The notes under the pieces are model-generated. The model was not told the origin of the DNA. It was given only the letters and a program-made list of their open reading frames with translations, and made no database searches. Shown here in pieces: positions 24,936 to 36,120 of a stretch of DNA of 64,000 nucleotides. The position numbers and the translations under genes are program-made. Every line of letters starts with the position of its first letter. The first letter of the stretch is position 1. Origin of the DNA: Carettochelys insculpta (taxonomy: Eukaryota; Chordata; Testudines; Carettochelyidae); NCBI RefSeq assembly GCF_033958435.1, contig NC_134167.1, positions 6,468,001 to 6,532,000 of the forward strand. Direction: 5' to 3'.

Positions 24936-25591
24936 TTGTTCCAGTTATTAATAGGGCCACCTATAAGCCTGGCTAAAGAAATAAGACTTCCATGTGGTGC
25001 TCTTAGAGCTCCAACTCACGAAAGCACTTAAGCAGTAAATACCATTCTAAATAATATGCTCAGGTGCTTCCCTTAACTGGTCCTCTGCAGCAGTATGCAA
25101 ACACTAGTTAACGAATCTAAGTGCAGGGTGGCCCTGGTAGAAGAAGCAGAAACATTTATTTTAGTCACTCCTTCTGTTGCTTTCCACATTCATTAAATTG
25201 GAGTGTGACATTTTACTGATGAACTCGAGATCTGCATAAACCATCGCTTTAAAATGCCTATATTTGTCCTTTAAGTGAAGTATATTGGAAGGGAATGTGG
25301 AGGCAGGCACCTCAGTTCTCTTCTGAGCCTGACTGTCAGTCATTACACCTTTTGGCATATAAACCCGCCAAAGGCAAACACATCCCTTCTTTGACACTGC
25401 GTCCTTTGTGTAATTGCCTCCTGATGCTATTTGGGTGCGGATGCTCCTATCTGGGCTTAGCATTTACTTTGCAAAATATATATTTAAAAAAAGAGAGAGA
25501 GAGAGAAATCTGAGAACAAAGAGATTGAAAATGAAGACTTGGGGCTTAAGTCTTACCATGCCATCCATAATGCCATACGTGTGTGTTGCAG

Positions 25592-25759
25592 TGAATGGAG
25601 GCTGGTCGTCATGGACTGAGTGGTCTAACTGCAATGTGCGGTGTGGCCGAGGCTGGCAGAAGCGATCCCGGACCTGTACCAACCCTGCTCCACTCAACGG
25701 GGGTGCTTTTTGTGAGGGAATGTCAGTGCAGAAAATTACCTGCACTTCACTTTGCCCCG
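25592..25759 (+). CDS. UNC5D: UNC5D exon: thrombospondin type-1 repeat 1
   Basis: 168 nt, phase 1 in and phase 1 out. It encodes [14 protein letters not shown], then [24 protein letters not shown], and ends CTSLCP. The WxxWxxW run with six cysteines is the TSP1 fold, and the tryptophans are candidate C-mannosylation sites. The segment C-N-V-R-C-G lacks the Ser/Thr that POFUT2 needs for O-fucosylation, as in UNC5 relatives. The acceptor is gtgttgcag ending at 25591; the donor is gtgagat at 25760. The repeat lies outside the cell, between Ig2 and the second TSP1 repeat. Open frame continues into both flanking introns, so longer ORFs here overstate the exon. Confidence 0.96.
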
Positions 25760-26241
25760 GTGAGATATCCAAGTCTAACTTTTAAATGTCAAACGGAGAG
25801 AGCTTTTTCTCCATCTGAAGTGCTTGAGGGCTGCCTGTGCTGTGCAGAGCCACTGGGATCAAAGGGAAGGTAGGAGGGCATTGGTTTATTTGTTTAGACA
25901 AAAGTTCATATCTTGTGCTTTGTATCTCTGTGCAATAGCAAAAGACGTTACAAGCAACTGTGACCTGATTCGGTTGGGTTTTTAGTGCCCCAGTAAATTC
26001 AACTGGATACGTAGGCACTAAGAAGTGTTGTGATTTCCCACCACCAAAAAGTGGCTCCAAATATTCAAGGATGGGTCCCCCTGGAAAGTGGCCTCAGTGT
26101 TCCACTCCTTACCTTCTGAATATAAGTCATATTGATGGTGGTATCTGTAGGGAGAAACAGAACACCCAGGAAGTGATGAGTAAATTAAGGATGATTTGGT
26201 TTTCAGCCACTTTGCTTTAAAATGCTTTTCACTTTTTTTAT

Positions 26242-26721
26242 ACCAAGCTCAACTTATGAGATTCTGGCTGCACTTCTCCCCACACTGCTGATCCTTGCAC
26301 CCCACGTCTCTGGCCCCATGAAGGTGAGAGACCTCCTCATCAGCCTCCTCCTGGCTATGGCCAAGTTGGCTATTTTATTAGACCAGGGAGAAGAGGATAG
26401 CTGAGAGGGAGGGAGACTGCAGTTGTGGGGTCTACTGGTGTTCCTTGCTTCGTACACGTATCCAGGCAGATTTCCTCTGAGCAGTGTCCCCTGGCTCCCT
26501 TGATGATTTTGGGGAACAGTGGGCACAGTCTAGGACTCTCTGCTCAGTGTTCCCTTCTGGCTCCCTCGTTTTGGCCCTACAACCTCCATGCCCTTCCCTG
26601 TGTTTCTTTTTAGTTCTCCCCTGTACTTATTTGGGGTCCCCATTGGGGGAATCTTGTAGCTGTTGGCGGGCTTATGCCCACCCACTTTCTCAGTACCCAA
26701 ATAGGACCAAGCTCAACTTAT
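26242..26721 (+). mobile_element. Retroposon-like insertion bounded by 16-bp direct repeats
   Basis: The 16-mer accaagctcaacttat occurs at 26242-26257 and again, identical, at 26706-26721. The 448 bp between look like an inserted unit, the repeats being its target duplication. The insert contains an open stretch ending VRDLLISLLLAMAKLAILLD near 26401 and then non-coding sequence, reminiscent of the 3' end of a non-LTR retrotransposon. I cannot name the family. It sits in the intron between the two TSP1 exons. Confidence 0.6.
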
Positions 26722-27344
26722 AACTGAAGCATAGTTACGTCCTTTGATACAGTGTATTCCCCCTCTTTTTCACCTGAAATTGGATTTTTCTGATTTTGGG
26801 GGAAAATCAGCGTGCTCAAAGCATGGGTATACAAAACTGATATGTGTGTAATTTTACGATTTTTTTTTGTTGGGCCTGATGCTGACTTCTCTACCTTAAC
26901 TTTTCTGGGCTTTGGATGTGGTATTTACCAATTTGGGATTCAATAGAATCTTAAGTGCCTGTGTTCATCTAACTTTTCTCTCACCTGACATACGTGTGAG
27001 AGGCAAAGACAAGGGACTGTGTAATGCTTTTAAGTTATAAGTAGGGATGGAGAAAACTACAGGTAAGTCAGAGACGTATTGATCTTAGATCTCACTCAGG
27101 GCATTGATGAAAGGCCACCTAAGCTTTCTGGGTTGTTTTGTAAAATTCAGTCCTGTTCCTGTGTGAAGTCTCCACATACCAGCCTCATTAGAGCTGAATT
27201 TTGGAGGAACACAAGGCACTAATAGCTGCATGAGGAGGAAATTGAGGGACAATCTGAGTCCCTCATGTCATTTGTCACTGACTGTGTAGATGGTAGTCTT
27301 TACTTCCTGCCTGAAATTATCGGGTGTTTCTTCTGCGCTCTATT

Positions 27345-27590
27345 TAGAGTATGTCAACTCTAGCGAACATACAGTAGCTCAGCTGTATCCCTGCGAGAGC
27401 TCTTGTGTAGCCACTCTATGCTGACAAGAGAGAGCTCTCTTGTTGGCACAATTAAGCCACCCTTGACAAATGGTGGTAGTGATCTTAAGTGGGAGAGACA
27501 CTTCTGCTGGCATAGCATTGTCTACACCAGTGCCTGTCGGTATAACTTATTTAGGTCATGGATATTTTTTCACACCTCTGAGCAATAAAA
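27345..27590. mobile_element. Probable MITE-like element
   Basis: The left border has 'gtatgtcaactctagcg' and the right part 'ttgtctacaccagtgcctg' with 'tcggtataacttattt'. These words recur in short turtle DNA elements, but the inverted ends are poorly preserved. It lies about 290 bp before the second TSP1 exon. Confidence 0.4.
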
Positions 27591-27882
27591 GTATTACCAT
27601 CAAAAGTGCTCGTATAAAGTGCTAGATGAGTGCTAGATATGTGTCTTCAAACATGGCCTGCATCTTTAAAATCAGTATTATGTAGGTCTTAGCCAGAAAT
27701 GCACACATCTTTATATACGTCACTTAAGTCTGATAGCATGTACTCTGGTTGCTGAGTCCCTGTGAGCGGGGGATTTAGGTTTCTTTGAAAGTGACCTTGA
27801 ACACTACTTAAATAACCAATGGAGCAGGTAGAGTTCAGTTAGTTGTATGACATAAGGTGTCTTTTTTTTTCCCCGTCTGTAG

Positions 27883-28047
27883 TGGATGGCAGCTGGGAGG
27901 AGTGGAGTGAATGGTCCGTCTGCAGCCCGGAATGTGAGCATCTGAGAATTCGTGAATGTAGAGCTCCGCCTCCAAGAAATGGAGGAAAATTCTGTGAGGG
28001 CTCAAGCCAAGAATCTGAGAACTGCACCGAAGGGCTTTGTATTCAAG
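27883..28047 (+). CDS. UNC5D: UNC5D exon: thrombospondin type-1 repeat 2
   Basis: 165 nt, phase 1 to phase 1. It encodes [18 protein letters not shown], then [17 protein letters not shown] and [11 protein letters not shown]. It has the WxxWxxW ladder, six cysteines and an NCT glycosylation sequon. As in the first repeat, the POFUT2 O-fucose consensus is absent (C-S-P-E-C). A pyrimidine tract (27861-27880) precedes the acceptor; the donor is gtgggt at 28048. The final base G combines with AT of the next exon to give Asp, whether the micro-exon at 38599 or the transmembrane exon at 49284 is joined, so both splice choices keep the frame. Confidence 0.96.
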
Positions 28048-28976
28048 GTGGGTGACATGACAATGAGCCCTCTCTTGAATGGCTGTCTTGAAGGTATTGC
28101 CTTCTGAAAGATAAACCTCAATGTAGGGCTCTTAAATATAGCAACGGGACTCACGTTCAAGTCTGTAAGTGGCTCGTGGCTGAAATCCTTACTGAAGTTG
28201 GAATACGTTTTCAGGGAGTTGTGCATCTGCCAATTCGAAATTCACTTGACTCTTGGCTCTTCGTTATGGCCTGAGGCAAAGCCCCCTGAAGTCAATTATA
28301 TGGCTCATTCTGGCTTCAAGAGCCTCTGAGTTAGACACATAGTGAATAATTTATCTGGGTTTAGGAAGTATAACCTGGACAGGCCATGCACACTTTATCT
28401 GTACAGCACCAAGCAATTCTGATGAGCTCTGTAAAATCTCTTCCTATGTATAAAATTATGCTCCAGTGAGTCTATTAGTGAAATGCATCTCTCAGTATTG
28501 GAACACATCCTTTATCTTTCCACCTTTTATAGCCTGGATAATCTGGGTCAGATTAAAGCTCATTTTTGCCTTTGTAACCTAATAAGATTTAATAGCTGTA
28601 AACTAAGGGCAGTTTTAGGCTCCACATGTTAACTGTGAGCTCCTTGCAACAAGATTCTGACCCTTTTTGAAGATTTGGAAAACATGTAGCATGCAATGAT
28701 TGCCATAATAACCAACTAAAGAGCCAAGAAAAATCAGTGCTAAAGTGGAAATATCACCTTTAGAGGTGAAGAACATCTGGGACAGCTACATATTCTTGAA
28801 GTAAATGAGAAATTAACAAGCTTATTCCTCTGTAGCATTCTGTTTCATTTCAAGGAAGCATTATGGCCACCTTATCCCTTTGTTCCTAGAGTTTATTGCT
28901 ATAATAAGAGACTCAGAGTCTGAAATGAGTGAGTTGAATAAAAAAAACTTATTTTATTTGGTTTTATTTTTAAATA

Positions 28977-29775
28977 CAATCATAAGAGATTAGGGTTAGA
29001 AGACACTTCAGGAGGGCATCAAGTCCAAAACAGGGCCAACCCCAACTAACCCATTCCACCAGGGCTGAGTCAAGCCTGTCTTAAGAAGGATGGTGATTCC
29101 ACCACTTCCCTTCCAGGGCTTCACCACCTTCCCATGACGTAGTTTTTCCAAATATCCATCCTAAACCTCCCATGCTGCAGTTGAGATCATTGCTGCTTTT
29201 TGTGTGATCCACAACTTGGCTCCCATCCTCTTTCAAACCCCTCTTCAAGTAGTTAAAAGCTGCTGTCAAATTCCACCACACTCTTTTCTTTTGCAGACTA
29301 AATAAGCCCAGTTCCCTCAGCCTCTCTTCATAAATGCTGTGCCCAAACCACCTAATAATTTTTGTTCTCCACTGGACTCTCTCTCCAATTTGTCTACATC
29401 CATTCTGTTCTGGGGGAGCCCAAAACTGGACACAGTGTTCCAGATGTGGCCACCCCAGTGCTAAATAGAAGGGAATAATCACTTCCCTCAATATGCTGGC
29501 AACACTTCTATTAATGGAGCCTAATATGTCGTTAACCGTCTTGACAACAAAGGCACACTGTTGACTCACACCCAGCTTCTCATTCGCTGTACTTCCCAGG
29601 TTCTGGTCTGCAGAACTGCTGCTTAGCCCGTCAGTTCCAGCCTGTAGCAGTGTTTGGGATACTCCCATCCTAACTGCAGGACTCTGCACTTACCTTTATT
29701 GGACCTCATCAGATATGTTTTGATCAGATATTCCAGTTTGTCTCAGTGACTCTGGACCTTATTCAATGGTTGCCT
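28977..29775 (-). mobile_element. Old CR1 LINE 3' fragment, minus orientation
   Basis: The minus-strand frame 29689-29081 reads like the CR1 RT C-terminus: KLGVSQQCAFVVKTVNDILG, then GWPHLEHCVQFWAPPEQNG and [17 protein letters not shown]. The 3' UTR runs to 28977 but is more diverged than that of the 11994 element. The long 202-codon frame is a relic, not a host gene. Confidence 0.9.
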
Positions 29776-29875
29776 GTATTTCTATTTTCATGGCAGTGGT
29801 TTCCCTTCCCTGCTTGGTCACAGCCAGGCAAGTATAGATCTCAAATCTGAGTCTAATCCAGTTAGAGGCAGGATG

Positions 29876-29960
29876 TTTCTGTGGATGAAGCACTGGACAG
29901 GGAATCAGGAGACTTGTGTTCTATTCCTAGCTCAGCTGCTGACCTACTTGATAATCCACC
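29876..29960 (+). repeat. MIR-type SINE fragment
   Basis: 'gatgaagcactggacaggg' and 'caggagacttgtgttctatt' with 'cctagctcagctgctgac' match the 5' tRNA-derived and core part of MIR. The 3' half is missing. Confidence 0.6.
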
Positions 29961-30618
29961 TGGTTGTTGTGGTTACCTATGGCATTGAGCACTTGCAGAC
30001 TTCTCTAATTTGCAGTGTTGCATCATCACCCAGGAGCCATATGCCTCCCTAGTGGAGCGCCATTGAATTGAATAGCATCTACCTCACAAAATAGTTTGGC
30101 TTCAGGTCTCAAACTTTTGCTGCTTCCCCTTTCCTCCCCTCCACACCTCATATGCCTCTGATAGGGGACCCTCTCTCTATGGGGTCTGCTAGCTGAATGA
30201 GAGAGCAATACTCTGACCTGGTATGGCAAATTCCTTCTTCGAATCTCTCCTCCAGTAATGCCTGCTTATGTCTACTTAGCAGTTCAAAGGAAGAATTAAA
30301 GAAAAAAAATATTTTGCCAAGCCAATTACACAAAGACGTACATTTGATGGAAAGAAGGTGATACCTTTATGAACCTGAACAGGGAAATGGCTCATCTTTC
30401 AGCCTGAGATTTCATTATGGCCATTAGTCACCTTCATTGATACTGAATCTTACGACATAAAATAATCTAAACAAGGTTTTTCAAAAGAACTTGAATTTCA
30501 ATGCTTACATGCCTTAGATTTCACAGATCCCAGTTCTGACCTTTTAAAAAATGTATTCATTTTATTGCTCACTCATTAGTGGAGATTTCGAGAGTTACAC
30601 ATAGTCTCTATAGCTTCT

Positions 30619-30914
30619 GAGGGCAACTCTACACTAGAAAAGAAATTTGACCTAAGAAACACAAATCCGTCAATGAGAATTGTATAGCTTGGAGCCAATG
30701 TACCTTAGGTTGAATTTCCAGCATGGCCCAAAGTCAGGAGGTCAATGGGAGAAGTTCTTCTACTGACTTCCCTTATTCCTCATGACAGGTGTACCATGGT
30801 CAATGGGGTACTCTCAGGGTTCAATTTAGCATGTTTCTACCAGGTGTGCTAAATTGAACTCTGGAAGATTGACCGTGGCAACTTCGATTTTCTCTTTAAT
30901 GTAGACAAGCCCAA
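30619..30914. mobile_element. MITE-like element, related to 58139-58420
   Basis: The left end gggcaactctacactagaaa and the right end, reversed, gggcttgtctacattaaaga correspond. The interior shares 'aggaggtcaatgggagaa', 'catgacaggtgtaccatgg' and 'gtgctaaattgaac' with the element at 58139. Confidence 0.65.
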
Positions 30915-33109
30915 AGACGTTAGGTTAACATACATTAATTGTGTAAGAGGGCAGGATTTAGACTTTAAATAAAGTGTGTGAATAGAATAGTTAATTAGAA
31001 TCTGTGGGATACACAATTCGTTCAGCTTTTGAGGATCAGTCCTGGAGTGAATGTGAGATGTTCATTGTTCTTCATCTCAAACATAGCAGGGAGAATCACC
31101 CTTCCCTACCAACACTTGTTACTTCCTGCATCCCTTTCATGATGCATTTCTACAGTATATATCCATTGAAAGTGTCAGGAATATGTGCAGATGTCCCACA
31201 GATCAGTAATTTCCAGAAAGTGTCCCTAAAGGCTATTGATATTGCTGATATTTTACTAGAAAGGCAAAGGGAACTTAAGCCTGCATATGATAGCTGTGTA
31301 CATGTACAGTGGGCAGTAATACCACCATACCCAAAATGTCCCACTGCATCCTAGAGTTCTCATGAGTGTGGAAAGGAGCTCATTGTCTGAGGAGAGGTTA
31401 AATTTATTCAAAGAATATATCACAAATAAATTTGTCTATAGTTTGTGTGGTAGTTTCATGCTCTGAGGACAAGGATGCAATCTCTCTGTGGTTTGTACAA
31501 TTCTGAATACAATGGGGCAGAAAGCCTGGCTGGGACATTGGAATATTCTTGTATCATTAATAGTGTATGTTATCTGACAGGCTTCTGTTGTGTGGTATTT
31601 CCAAAAGGGTTAATTTCTCCTTTCTTAGCCATTCCAGTTCTTTCTGAGCAATTCATCTATCTGTGATCCATAGGCTGTCTCTGAATGCCCCAGCCAGAAG
31701 AGATTTTATTACGATGAACCCTCTTATATTACTGTCTGTAGTGAATTAGCACTGTAATATTGGGGCAAGGACCTCTTAGATATTGCAGGAACACAGAAAC
31801 TTAGTGCTGTGCCAGCAAAGTATCTCTGGAAGAGGACAACTGATACTTGATATTGATTCCAGGAGTTTAAAATATATATATATAGTCTTCACAAAATGCA
31901 GTGGCAAAGTTAGGTGGTCATTGTGCAGAAGCAGGCCTCTCTGTTGCAAGAGACTTCCATACATGTTTCTATGACCGAGGGTGGGAAGAGAAGAATTTGT
32001 CTTGTTTTATATTTTCTGTGGATTGTATTCCTGGAGCTAGCAGTTATACGCCTAGTAAACTCGAACTTGTTTCTTAGCCTCTGTCCCAGTTCTCAAATTT
32101 GAGGAACCACAGCTGAAGCCCCAACACACTCCCAAAAGGAATATTTTCCATTATTAAAGAACAAAACTCCGTCACGCTGAAGAGTGAATCTCTCACACTC
32201 AGATATCTTAGTTAATTGACTCAAAAATGTGCGTTGTGAGTCCAGTTTCTTCTCATGACCTACCTGTAGCCCCAGTGCATACATCTGCTACAGCACCTGG
32301 CATTTGGCATTCAGACTGGAATCTGTATGGGCTGCAGCTTTAGAGAAGAGCTTGATTATAAGTCCTACCAGAAGAACAGAGGGTTCTTGAGATGTGGGGG
32401 GCAGTTCTGAGTGGTGCATTTTACCTAATCTCATTGGAAAAAAAGTGTTTGATTCTTTCCAATTTGTCCAACAAGTACAACCCCAGTAGCTTTGTGTCCT
32501 GGTGATAAAGCATATTTCCTTTAAAAGGGATTAGCACCTTTGGTATTGCAGAGATCCAAGTTGAGGAAATTCTGTAGTCGTGATTGAAAACAAAGAAACT
32601 TCAGAATGTAAAGAACCCCACTGCTGATCTATCTTCCTTGCCAGTAAACAAGTTATGTTGTGTTGTGTTTTATGTTATATGTTATGTTAAAATGTGACTT
32701 AAGCGCCAAGACAAAAATAAGACTTCTGATTTGTGCATAGTTGCCATATCTTTTCCTCTTATCAAATTTAAATGAAATATATTGAAAGCCCTGCTGGTCC
32801 TCTGTTTATCCACAAAATGGATATAGTACAGCTTTAGCTTGTTCTGCCTTATTCAGATAATGCTTACCCGAAGAACTCTAGTTCTCATGCTTAAAAGAAG
32901 GTTCTTAACTCAGGCCTATTCATTCCCCTAGAGGCAACAACATCAGTAAATGTCATCAATAATAGTTTATGATGGCGACATTTATCTAGCTAAAAGCTGG
33001 GAAGAAGGTCCTTTCACATAGGCTGCCAAACAACTGTGACCTGACGGCACCAACATTTGTTGAGTAATGACCTGTCTTATTTAGTTTATTTTGGTTAGTT
33101 GACTTTAAC

Positions 33110-33245
33110 TCATATGTAAATTCCCTGGGACAGGGTCCATCCTTTTGTTCTATGTTTATAGAGAGCCTAGCACAATAGGACCATGGTCTACGCCTTGGGC
33201 CCACTGATGCTACTGCAACACCAATAATAATTTTAGAATGTCTTC
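33110..33245. repeat. Ancient retroposon tail fragment
   Basis: 'gggacagggtccatcctttt', 'gagagcctagcacaatagga' and 'gatgctactgcaacaccaat' match the same conserved tail as 24850-24935, in longer form. Probably an old SINE or L3/CR1-like LINE 3' end. Confidence 0.5.
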
Positions 33246-33317
33246 CTCATCTGACTAATTTGTATGTGTCTGGTGGCCCTCCTAGACCCCCTCACCAGTC
33301 ATTGCAGAGGACAGTGG

Positions 33318-33470
33318 GGAAGTCATGAAATCTCCCTCACTGAGGTTTTCAAAAAGAGGCAGGATAGCCATCTATCTTTGATGGCTCAAAGACGACAAAT
33401 CCTGTATTGTAGTAGGCCATTTGACTAGATGATCCTTGTAGGCCTTTCTAACTTTATGGTTCTGTGATTT
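33318..33470 (+). mobile_element. CR1 LINE 3' tail, + orientation
   Basis: It ends 'gactagatgatccttgtagg…ggttctgtgatt', the diverged CR1 3' terminus. The part before it resembles the CR1 3' UTR ('gaggttttcaaaaagaggc'). It is 5'-truncated to about 150 bp. Confidence 0.65.
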
Positions 33471-35880
33471 TCTATGTCTACAAAATAGTACACACACTGA
33501 ATTTGAACGAGAAACCTCTAAGGATCATTGTGAAATAATTTAGGATCTAATTTCAAGCTTTATTTAAAATAAGAAATTAGATGGTGATGGGGAGAAGGAA
33601 CTTTCAAAATCTTAAGTGAGTAAATTTTTGATAATTTTGCAATAGATGAGTGAGTTGGGGGGTTGTATGCTGGGGGAGGAGTTAATAGTCATTGGAAGGA
33701 AGTCTCGGTGACAGTTGTTTCTATTTCATGCATTTAAGTGATCACAAGTAAGTGAAATTTAAAAGTGTTCAGTGCAGCTTGGGCAGGGGAATGGAACTAG
33801 TTATCTGAAAAGGATAAATGGGGAAATGGTGTAAACTGGATTACTGAAATTAAAAGGAGTTTAAAGTAGAAGACAATTAGGAATATGGATATTAACATGG
33901 AAGTGATATTATGTAAAATGATAAGAATTAAACTCAGCTGGCACTGAATAATGTGTAACCTGGAAGAAAAATCTGTATTTGGTTGATTTCCATGTAAAAC
34001 TCTCATTGTATGGATTATGGTTTCCAGTCCTTTTGCAGGAAGAAAATGGAGTTGAGGAAACTCTGCTGTTTGTTTGTTTGTTTGTTTGTTACACAATAGC
34101 AATTGCTCACCTGACATGGGAGTCAGAAACATAGCCCTTGGTATTGTATAGGGATAAATCTGAGTTAGTACAATTTGGGACCAGGTCTGTTCTCGGTATT
34201 ATCATTCTCTAGTGAGTAGGTGAAATGAAAGTTGATGCTGCCAAACTGTTGTAAGACAAACGAGACTGAGGACCACTAATTTAAAAGGATTTACTCCAGG
34301 TTTAAACCAGGAGAGCTGAGATCGGCTTTAGCCCGCTATGTGCTTTAATTTTTAAATAGGTTGCTCTCCTGGTTTTGAAGGGATGGCAGGTGGCGGAGAG
34401 TACATGTTTGCTCCAAAACTTGAATCTCCATATGTGTTAGTTCAATTAGACTGAAATATTAAGTGTCTCTCATTTCTTTCATCTTGGAGTATGACTCCTT
34501 GATGGGTCATTCTGTACGGATATAGTTTTGTCAAATTATTTTAGGGGCATAATTGCTTTCTCAGCTAATAAGAACTGATACAATTATCCTGTCTGGTTTT
34601 TATTTTCCTTCATGTTCCAATATGTGCCTTTCCAGCTCTGCTTTACATCCCACAGGGAATTGGGAAGGAAATGCAGTGCAGTGCTTCAGAAAACTAATCT
34701 CTTGGAGGTTATTTATCTCAGGCACAACTTGTTAACTTTGTTCCTTTCATGGGGCAAAAATAGAAATGAAACATTTCTGTGGTTAACAAGTATGGACTCT
34801 TTCAAAGGTAGGGTTGGAAACCAAAGTTGCAGATAGTCTATGGACCCCAGAAGTTTTGTGCAGGTAGGAAAAGTTCTAATCCTTGAAAAGAATTTTCAAA
34901 CTTTCATTCATTAAATTAAACTTTCAGTAACCAGTTGGGGGTTGACTCTCAGATTCTTGGATAAGTCCCAGACAGTAGAGTTTGGACGTGATATAGATTA
35001 AGCATGTTTCAATCCTTAATGCATCCTTCCTTCCCAAACTCATCTGATTCTTGGTTGGCTTTAGGTAGAGTTAGGCACTTATTTGAAACAGTGGTTCTCC
35101 AGGATATGAAACTTTTGAGTGGGAAGGGGGAATATAGTAGCAGATTACAGATCCTCCCTCAAAAAAACAAAACCAAATAAAAACATGAAAGTAGTGAATA
35201 TGGTTTTCTGAGGATGTCTATACTTGTTGCTTGCTCAGCTGTCATTTAAAATGAGAAAAGCAAGACTAAATATCCGCTATTTAAAGGGTCTAAAAATCCT
35301 GGAGGGAGCTTGAATATTTACAGTAAATTGGTATGTTTAGAATGGGTCTGAATTTGCTGGAAACTGTTCCATCTCACCCCTAGAAAATGTCTCCCATGGG
35401 AATTTTGCTTGGCTTTTGAAAACTAGACTGGAAATTATGGTGTGTAGAGCTGTGCTGCATTGGCAGGCAGATAGCCTAATACAAACATAGGAGCTAGAGA
35501 TGGAGAATAAAACTTAACGTTTCCCTGAAATTCACTTGACATTTATCAGACTAAACCCCTTTTGGATCTTGACATAGGTGTATAACTCCAGAATTCATTT
35601 TTCCCTTTCTGTTGGGAGTACAGTGCTAGGATTACACAATGATAACTAATATGGCAGTTGTTGCTTGAAAGGGCACTGAAGAATGGGCAAAGATTGCTTA
35701 TTAATAAAAGTCCTAAATATACATGCCTATGAACTTATCAAGTCTTAATTTTTGTTTTCCTATTGATATGCGTCTTCTGTCTTTGCTGGAGTATACAGTA
35801 TATTTGGCAAATGATTGACCTTCAGCGGTACAATATTTTTTTTCTATTTTACAAATTCACATGAGTTGCAAATTGGGGAT

Positions 35881-36120
35881 CAAAAAAGAACTAGATCAAG
35901 TCATGGAGGTTAGGTCCACCAATGGCTATAAGCCAGGATGGGTAGCAATGGAGTCCCTAGCCTCTGTCTGCCAAGGCTGGAAATAGGTGACAGAAGAGGG
36001 ATTACTTGAGAATCACTTGTTCTGTCTACTCCCTCTGAGACATCTGGCCTTGGTCATTGTCAGAAGACAGGATACTGGACTAAATGGACATTTGATCTGA
36101 CCCAGTGTAGCCATTCTTAC
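35881..36120 (+). mobile_element. CR1 LINE 3' fragment, + orientation
   Basis: It shares the 3' UTR of the element at 3308-3800: 'ccaatggctataagccagg', 'actccctctgagacatctgg', then 'cccagtgtagccattctta'. The 5' end is truncated. The two copies differ by many substitutions and small gaps, so both are old insertions of one CR1 subfamily. Confidence 0.8.

Noticed and set aside
25414..25785. 123-codon frame as a complete small gene
   Set aside because: Only 25592-25759 is the UNC5D TSP1 exon; the N-terminal and C-terminal parts are intron read-through.
29081..29689. 202-codon minus-strand open frame as a host gene
   Set aside because: Its translation is the C-terminus of CR1 reverse transcriptase followed by CR1 3' UTR; it is a LINE relic.
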